Shown here: in pieces, positions 61,641 through 64,000 of the stretch
Numbering within the stretch: position 1 is the stretch's first letter
Layout of the letters: each line of letters starts with the position of its first letter
DNA from: Luscinia megarhynchos
Lineage: Eukaryota; Chordata; Aves; Passeriformes; Turdidae
Direction: 5' to 3'
Length of the DNA stretch: 64,000 nucleotides
Assembly: GCA_034336665.1 (NCBI GenBank)
Contig: CM067592.1
Span: forward strand, 49,989,783 to 50,053,782
Made by a program: the position numbers and the translations under genes
Notes under the pieces: generated by a model
The model's database searches: none
The model's input: only the letters and a program-made list of their open reading frames with translations
Told to the model about the DNA's origin: nothing

Positions 61641-64000
61641 AAGGTGGGTATTCCCTATTTACATGCAGAAACCTCCCAGATGGGGTTACAATACCCCTGG
61701 GTGCTGGAACCATTGTCCAGGAGTGCCAGAGCTTGGAATTGCTGGAAAAGACAAGAGAGACATGAATGCCTTCAGTGTTATCTCTGACTAAGGGAGGACA
61801 GTGCACCTGGTTCAGAGGAATTTTTGGTTTCATTTAACAGCTTTTGTAAAGCCGATAGGTTCAAAATTTCATGGGTGTGATTTGAATTATGTGATCAGGG
61901 ACAAAAGCCTACAAAAATGAGAAAAAGAGGTTAATGGTTTTGGTTGTAGATTATGATGTTTTGGAGCCAAAGACAAGAAAGTTTCCAGAAGTTTTATTTG
62001 GTATTTTATTTCAGCTCAATATGATCAATGCAGTGTGACAGTAGCAATAAGAAATTCACACAAGGACTGATTGACAAATGACATGACAAATGGAAATGTT
62101 ATTAACATGCTATTAATAGATATAAGATGCAAGAATAAATCTTCCTTAACTTACTATATTGCAAAGAATGAAGAAATTCTGTAAAGTTTGCTGCAATAGT
62201 ATTAAATGTCTAGTGGGATATCTAGAGAAGGAAAAAAGTGAAAACATGCAAAAGGAAGTTTTGGTGGAAGAACAGGAGCTTTCTCAAAGAAAAGTTGTAG
62301 ACCAAGATTCTGGGTCTTAGACCAAGACTAAATTGGTAATGATCAATCTGCTAAACAATCTAGTAAAAAACCCAATTTTAAGATGTATTCAGTGGCTTAA
62401 GATAAATGTAGTGCAGATAAGAGTTTATGTTCTTATGGATAAGGAGAACTTGACTGTTTTCCTAAAGATATATTTATTCTTTTTTTTCATCAAAACAGTG
62501 AAAATTACATCCATTTCACCAATTTCCTTCCAAGTCTCAGAAATAAAGCTCACACTTGGTATTTGCAGTTGATCTAGCTCTGGCATTTTCTGATTCTTTA
62601 GTAATATTTTTAGTTAGAAATGTAACATTCGTCAGAAAATAACCTGTGATTATTTCCTTTCTGAAGGAAACTTTTTCAGAAGACGTTATGCGCTGTTGCC
62701 TTTGGAGTGACACTGAAACAGCCTCATAGGATTTCTCTAAATCCTTTTGTATGCATCCATTAATATAAATGTCAAACTCTCACTCATGTCCTATGTGGTA
62801 CAGAGCTCTTCTTCAGCACAAACAAGGGCCTGCAAAGCCTCCCACAGACAAACTCTCTCTTCTTTCGTGTTTCCCTTCCCTCCCATAGTCCACTCCTGCC
62901 ATGTCTCCCCCTCCCCCTTTTATTTTCTCTTGCTGAGTGCAAGATCTAAACATCTTTGAAACAGATTGTTTCCAGGTGCAGCTCCAAGTTCCGTATCAAT
63001 AGCTTTTTGCCCCTCTTCAAGCAGAGGAAGGCACACATGGGTTGCCCCAAAATTTCACCCTCCCACATTCACTGAAACCCTGCAGAATCTACTCTCTCCT
63101 GGACAAACCCCCTTATGCATCCCTTTGCCTAATGTGCTGAATTACTAGCTTGTTTGGCCCTGTCTTTTCCATTGGTTAGGTGTCTGGGACTGGCATTTCC
63201 CTGGACTATCAAATAAGCTGGCACTAGTGCTCCATCTGCATTCCCCACCATGAGAAAAACCTCATGAATCCAAATCAAACATCACATTGTGGTGTGACAC
63301 CTGGGCACCAAAGGATGACAAGGTCATCTTAACTATGTCTGTGACCTTTTTAAAAAGTACAAATGACAGCATCTTTTGTGTCTCTTGCCAGGAGTCTTTG
63401 AAACTGTGCCAGGCCAAAACAGGTGAATAAATGAAAACCACATATTTTTTGCCACCTGTGTGTTTGAGTGCAGAAAAAATTATTATTTAAAAAAATCTGT
63501 ATAAGCCATCAGCTGTAGTTATGCCACAGAAAGGAGCTTTAAAACATACTACTCAAGTGCAGAAAATAAAAAAATCAAAACTATGTTAGTTTAATATTTC
63601 AGTCCCTTAACTTCTTTTCTGGAGGGGGGATAGGTTTTTTTAAAAAGAAAATTAAGTTAGAGCAGGGTTGGAAGGGTATGAGAAGAAATTTCAGCTCAGT
63701 TGACTTCAGAGGAAGTTCCTGACATCCACAGGCCAGACACATCATTTGTAGTCTGTGCATGTAGAGCTGAGCACCCTCCAGCACACTGGCTATCAACAAG
63801 GTGCCCACTGGGGTGACCAGGGATCTTCCCAATACCTAGCTTTGGCAGCACAGCTGGATGGACCTACTATTTACTATTTACTTACAGAGTTTTCCTGTCA
63901 GAACAACAGCAGGCAGTGGGGAAGAGGCACCAGAGACCATCATTCACCATGCTACAGCTGGGATGTGGTCTTGTGGGATTGCTCCCCTAGACCCTAAAAG
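61641..64000. other. Unannotated 2.4-kb stretch
   Basis: AT-rich unique-looking DNA to the window end. No exon or repeat recognised; all frames are 80 codons or fewer apart from the repeat-derived one at the left edge. Confidence 0.55.

Noticed and set aside
1..64000. CRISPR array, prokaryotic operon, rRNA or phage-like system
   Set aside because: No regularly spaced direct repeats with unique spacers, no dense same-strand coding, no ribosomal sequence. All evidence points to vertebrate nuclear DNA.

Overview
This window looks like vertebrate nuclear DNA, almost certainly from a bird and possibly a songbird. The evidence is two recognisable CR1 LINE fragments (about 6046-6840 on the minus strand, 11440-11840 on the plus strand), a fragment resembling an avian endogenous-retrovirus LTR 3' end (44326-44506), an avian ERV-type internal repeat with a 39-bp period (61393-61640), and a background of AT-rich, CpG-poor sequence full of microsatellites. 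No operon-like packing, tRNA, rRNA or CRISPR structure is visible. The family names rest on remembered consensus patterns, not on a database search.

I find no protein-coding exon that I can support. The longest open frames (188 aa at 24538-25104 minus, 180 aa at 25748-26290 minus, 167 aa at 42331-42834 plus) match nothing I recognise and are about what chance gives in 64 kb read in six frames. The window is best read as intergenic DNA or the inside of a very long intron.

Layout. 1-3.8 kb: unremarkable DNA with a CpG-dense patch near 2.0 kb and an (AAT)n microsatellite. 3.8-6.9 kb: a repeat-dense cluster with a MIR-like SINE remnant, a badly decayed RTE-like LINE reverse-transcriptase remnant (4990-5640, perhaps to 5930) and a long CR1 tail. 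11.4-12.45 kb: a second CR1 fragment and a pyrimidine tract. 12.45-25 kb: mostly unique sequence with T38 and G13 runs and a GC- and CpG-enriched block at 21.3-21.85 kb that holds an 11-bp-arm hairpin beside a G-quadruplex motif. 25.68-26.3 kb: a probable reverse-oriented solo LTR. 26-44 kb: mostly unique DNA with several palindromes, a candidate conserved non-coding element near 34 kb and a compound (AAAAC)n/(CA)23/(CAA)n microsatellite. 44-64 kb: an LTR fragment, a 262-bp compound (TTTTCC)n/(TTTTCCCC)n array, a diverged direct-repeat pair near 50.5 and 51.3 kb, an old CR1 tail, a purine tract and ERV-derived pieces.

No set of genes works together here. The most interesting content is the fossil RTE-like LINE, because RTE-clade elements are patchily distributed in birds. 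Next are the possible regulatory patches and the local repeat structures. I see no convincing new biological system.
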